35,439 bases of DNA from JBGPJM01 sp041485385 (lineage in GTDB: Bacteria; Planctomycetota; Phycisphaerae; Phycisphaerales; UBA1924): contig JBGPJM010000026.1 in NCBI GenBank assembly GCA_041485385.1, positions 1 to 35,439 on the forward strand. The letters are read 5' to 3'. Under the pieces are notes generated by a model. The model was not told the DNA's origin and did not search any database. It saw only the letters and a list, made by a program, of their open reading frames with translations. The position numbers were made by a program, and so were the translations under genes. Below are positions 33,077 through 35,439 of the stretch, one piece after another. Each line of letters starts with the position of its first letter. Position 1 is the first letter of the stretch.

Positions 33077-33681
33077 ATGCCCGCCTACCGGTTCGAGGGC
33101 CTCACCCCCGTCGTTGACCCCGGCGCCTACGTCCACCCTGAGGCCGTGCTCATCGGCGATGTCACCATCTCCCGCGGCTGCTTCGTCGGGCCCGGCGCGG
33201 TGCTGCGGGGCGACATCGCGCGGCTGGTCATGCTGCCCGGGAGCAACCTCAGGACGGCTGCATCGTCCATAGCTTCCCCGGGCGCGAAACCGTCATCGAG
33301 GAGGATGCCCACATTGGGCACGGCGCGGTCCTGCACGGGTGCACGATCCGCCGCGGCGCCATGGTCGGTATCCACGCCGTGGTCATGGACGATGCCGAGG
33401 TCGGCGAGCTGGCCCTTGTCGCCGCCAACGCCTTCGTCAAGGCGGGCACGGCGGTGCCACCCCGCACGCTCGCCGCGGGCACGCCCGCGACGATCATCCG
33501 CCCCTTGCGCGAGGACGAGATCGCCTGGAAGATCGCCGGGACGCGGCACTATCAGGAGTTGGCCGTCCGCTACCTGCAGACCGCGGTTCGGGTCGAACCG
33601 CTGCCCGCACCCGAAGAGGGCCGCCCCCGGCTGCCTGAGATCCCCCACCCCCTCAAGCCCACCCAAGCGCAGGAGACCTGA
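33077..33681 (+). pseudogene. PaaY-like hexapeptide (gamma-carbonic-anhydrase-fold) protein, frameshifted
   Basis: The gene starts at ATG 33077 (GGAG upstream) with VDPGAYVHPEAVLIGDVTI and GCFVGPGAVLRGDIARLV, left-handed beta-helix repeats of the PaaY/CaiE group. The frame is lost near 33250. Restoring one base in CTCAGGAC (33248-33255) gives a continuous protein through DGCIVHSFPGRETVIEEDAH, IGHGAVLHGCTIRRGAMVGI, HAVVMDDAEVGE and on to the TGA at 33679, about 201 residues in all. The three metal-type His fall in HSF, HIGHG and HGC. The single-base deletion is therefore either a recent mutation or a sequencing error. PaaY is a thioesterase of aromatic CoA pathways, which fits the neighbourhood. 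The gene ends six bases before the convergent thiolase. Confidence 0.85.
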
Positions 33682-33687
33682 GGTACT

Positions 33688-34899
33688 TCAAGGCCGCTCG
33701 AAGATCGTCGCAACGCCCTGCCCAACCCCGACGCACAGCGTCACCAGCCCACGCTCCGCGCCGGTCCGCGACATCTCGTGCGCGATCGTCACCGCCAGCC
33801 GGGCACCCGTCGCCCCCAGCGGGTGCCCCAGCGCGATCGCGCCGCCGTTGGGGTTGATCGCGTCCACGCCGAGGCCCAGCTCCCGCAGGCACGCGATGAC
33901 CTGCACGGCGAATGCCTCGTTGATCTCGACCAGGGCGATGTCCTCGAGCCGCAGGCCTGCTCGTTCGAGGACCTTGCGCGTCGCCGGGACCGGCCCAAGC
34001 CCCATCAGCGCCGGGTCCACGCCCGCCGTCGCCGACGGCCCGACCAGCGCCAGCGGCTTCAATCCCATCCGCTGGGCCAGCGCAGCCTCCACCAGCAGCA
34101 CCGCCGCGGCCCCATCGTTGATGCCCGAGGAGTTCCCCGCCGTCACCGTGGCCGCGGCATCGGTCGCGAACGCCGGCCGGAGTCTGGCGAGCGCTTCGAG
34201 CGTCGTGTCGGGGCGCGGATGCTCGTCGGTGGCCACGACCACCGGCTCCCCCTTGCGTTGCGGGATCGACACCGGCACGATCTCCGCGTCCCACCTCCCC
34301 GCCGCCTTGGCCTTCGCCCACCGCTGGTGGCTCGAGAGCGCAAACTCGTCCTGGTCCCGGCGCGGAATCCCGTACTTGCGGGCCACGTTCTCTGCCGTCT
34401 CGCCCATCGAGAGGGGCGGGTGTTTCTCCGCAAGCCTTGGGTTGGTCATCCGCCACCCGATCGTGGTGTCGAACACCTGCGCCGACCGCGAGAACGCCGC
34501 CTCCGCCTTGGGCATCACCAGCGGCGCGCGGCTCATGCTCTCGACGCCCCCCGCCACCAGCACGTCGCCCTGCCCGCACTCGATCATCCGCGCCGCGATG
34601 TTGACCGCCTCCAGCCCCGACGCGCACAACCGGTTCACCGTGCACCCCGGGACCGACGGCGGGAACCCGGCCAGCAGCGCGGCCATCCGCGCGACGTTGC
34701 GGTTGTCCTCGCCGGCCTGATTCGCCGCCCCCAGGTACACATCGTCGATCCGCGCGGGGTCGATCCCCGCACGCGAGACGACCTCCCTGAGCACCAGCGC
34801 GGCAAGATCATCGGGGCGGCAGGCGCTCAGGGCGCCGGCGTGGTCGCCGATCGGGGTCCGCACGGCGGCAACAATGGCGGCTCGTCTCACGACCGGCAT
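33688..34899 (-). CDS. Thiolase, beta-ketoadipyl-CoA-thiolase-like
   Basis: A 403-residue thiolase with nucleophile Cys92 (VNRLCASGLEAV), GGVESMSRAPLVM, NEAFAVQVIA, GGAIALGHPLGATG (catalytic His) and CVGVGQGVA (second Cys). The FDTTIGWRMTNPRL segment and overall length resemble PcaF/PaaJ beta-ketoadipyl-CoA thiolases rather than the FadA-like enzyme at 16158-17423. The ATG at 34899 gives the normal N-terminus (RRAAIVAAVRTPIGDHAG); the frame is open further upstream but would overlap the HupE-like gene. It may cleave a 3-oxoacyl-CoA from the benzoyl-CoA route or serve another dicarboxylate pathway. Confidence 0.9.
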   Translation of the reverse strand: MPVVRRAAIVAAVRTPIGDHAGALSACRPDDLAALVLREVVSRAGIDPARIDDVYLGAANQAGEDNRNVARMAALLAGFPPSVPGCTVNRLCASGLEAVNIAARMIECGQGDVLVAGGVESMSRAPLVMPKAEAAFSRSAQVFDTTIGWRMTNPRLAEKHPPLSMGETAENVARKYGIPRRDQDEFALSSHQRWAKAKAAGRWDAEIVPVSIPQRKGEPVVVATDEHPRPDTTLEALARLRPAFATDAAATVTAGNSSGINDGAAAVLLVEAALAQRMGLKPLALVGPSATAGVDPALMGLGPVPATRKVLERAGLRLEDIALVEINEAFAVQVIACLRELGLGVDAINPNGGAIALGHPLGATGARLAVTIAHEMSRTGAERGLVTLCVGVGQGVATIFERP

Positions 34900-34943
34900 G
34901 GTAGCGGGCGCCGGCGCCGGCCCCCAGTCTCGCGGATCACCGA

Positions 34944-35439
34944 TCAACCCGGCCCCATCAGGCGCTGCACCATCCAGAAGAGCGCGACGGCCGCGATGAC
35001 GAGGGACAGCGGGATGGCCACCCGTCGCCGGTACCAGGGCTTGTTCCGCCACCACCCCAGCAGGAGGAACGCCGCCGCGAGGGTTGTCATGTGCCCGCAC
35101 TCGACGCCGACGTTGAACGCCACCAGGCCCGCGACGAGCTGGCCGGTGGGGAGGCCCACCTGGCTCAGGGCCGAGGCGAAGCCCATCCCGTGCACGAGCC
35201 CGAAGACGAACGCCACCACCGGTCGCCACGCGTGCACCTTCGTCGTCACCAGATTCTCCACCCCGATGAACGCGATGCTCGCGGCGATCGCCGGCTCGAC
35301 CACGATCGACTGCATGGGGACCAGGTGGAACGTCGTCAGCGTGAGGGTGATCGAGTGCGCGATCGTGAACGCAGTGATCTGCCATACCAGCGCCTTCAGC
35401 CGCGGGCTGAGCAGGAAGAGCCCCAGCACGAACAGGGCA
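34944..35439 (-). CDS. HupE/UreJ-family-like membrane protein, 5' end beyond window
   Basis: The last 165 codons of a polytopic membrane protein. Several hydrophobic segments are visible, with the features FTIAHSITLTLTTF, VVEPAIAASIAFIGVENL, FGLVHGMGFASAL and FNVGVECGHMTTLAAAFLLL, the His- and Glu-containing helices of HupE/UreJ-like (subfamily 2) proteins, which are thought to move nickel or cobalt in some members. The frame stays open to the right edge of the window, so its start is not seen. It runs in the same direction as the thiolase, 44 bases upstream. No hydrogenase or urease gene is nearby, so function is open. Confidence 0.8.
   Translation of the reverse strand, partial: ALFVLGLFLLSPRLKALVWQITAFTIAHSITLTLTTFHLVPMQSIVVEPAIAASIAFIGVENLVTTKVHAWRPVVAFVFGLVHGMGFASALSQVGLPTGQLVAGLVAFNVGVECGHMTTLAAAFLLLGWWRNKPWYRRRVAIPLSLVIAAVALFWMVQRLMGPG

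Noticed and set aside
1..35439. CRISPR array or rRNA genes
   Set aside because: I saw no regularly spaced direct repeats and no rRNA-like stretches anywhere in the window.

Overview
The window is high-GC, gene-dense DNA. Two signals point to a planctomycete (Planctomycetota, perhaps a Phycisphaerae-like lineage): a large secreted RHS/YD-type protein at the left edge, and an integrase N-terminus of a type I associate with that phylum (KPYPD..LFPHATGRW.KKIRG.F..FGPW.DPEGAL). No rRNA or other marker gene is present, so this assignment is inference.

Layout. (1) 1-1653: the 5' part of an RHS-like gene on the minus strand. (2) 2201-5633: a two-gene SIR2 + HerA antiphage operon on the plus strand; the HerA ATPase carries a C-terminal KTSC domain. 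(3) About 5715-6535: an attachment-site region. It holds the 5' half of a tRNA-Arg(CCU) gene cut off in the anticodon loop, a perfect 14-bp inverted repeat centred exactly on the anticodon plus a third related copy, and a truncated tyrosine-integrase gene. This marks the defence operon as probable cargo of an integrated element. (4) 6541-7722: an acyl-CoA dehydrogenase. (5) 7757-26746: one tightly packed minus-strand run of sixteen genes for anaerobic benzoyl-CoA degradation. (6) 26886-26933: back-to-back overlapping sigma70-type promoters, followed by a divergent plus-strand operon: tetR, a molybdenum hydroxylase (FAD subunit, then a fused 2Fe-2S/Mo subunit), a cysteine-synthase-like enzyme and a frameshifted PaaY-like hexapeptide protein. 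(7) 33688-35439: a beta-ketoadipyl-CoA-type thiolase and a partial HupE/UreJ-like membrane protein, both minus strand.

How the genes fit together. The minus-strand run encodes a class I ATP-dependent benzoyl-CoA reductase with the Azoarcus gene order bzdN-O-P-Q, dienoyl-CoA hydratase (dch), a 6-hydroxycyclohexenecarbonyl-CoA dehydrogenase candidate (had), the ring hydrolase oah, and beta-oxidation enzymes (FadN-like dehydrogenase/hydratase and thiolase) that would take 3-hydroxypimeloyl-CoA towards glutaryl-CoA and acetyl-CoA. The divergent molybdenum hydroxylase resembles 4-hydroxybenzoyl-CoA reductase and may feed phenolic substrates into the same pathway. The distal end of the run encodes a hemerythrin-domain protein, a cupin and a CoxG-like protein, which may protect or mature the oxygen-sensitive enzymes. 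No dedicated ferredoxin gene (bzdM) was found.

The most unusual items are: the anticodon-centred attachment site beside a SIR2-HerA-KTSC defence pair; a 1136-residue three-part fusion (ketopantoate-reductase-like, DUF2889, acyl-CoA synthetase); an orphan extra activase/dehydratase-subunit pair inside the benzoyl-CoA operon; a C-terminal zinc ribbon on Oah; and a fused HBCR-like enzyme whose FAD subunit lacks the 4Fe-4S insertion of true HBCR.
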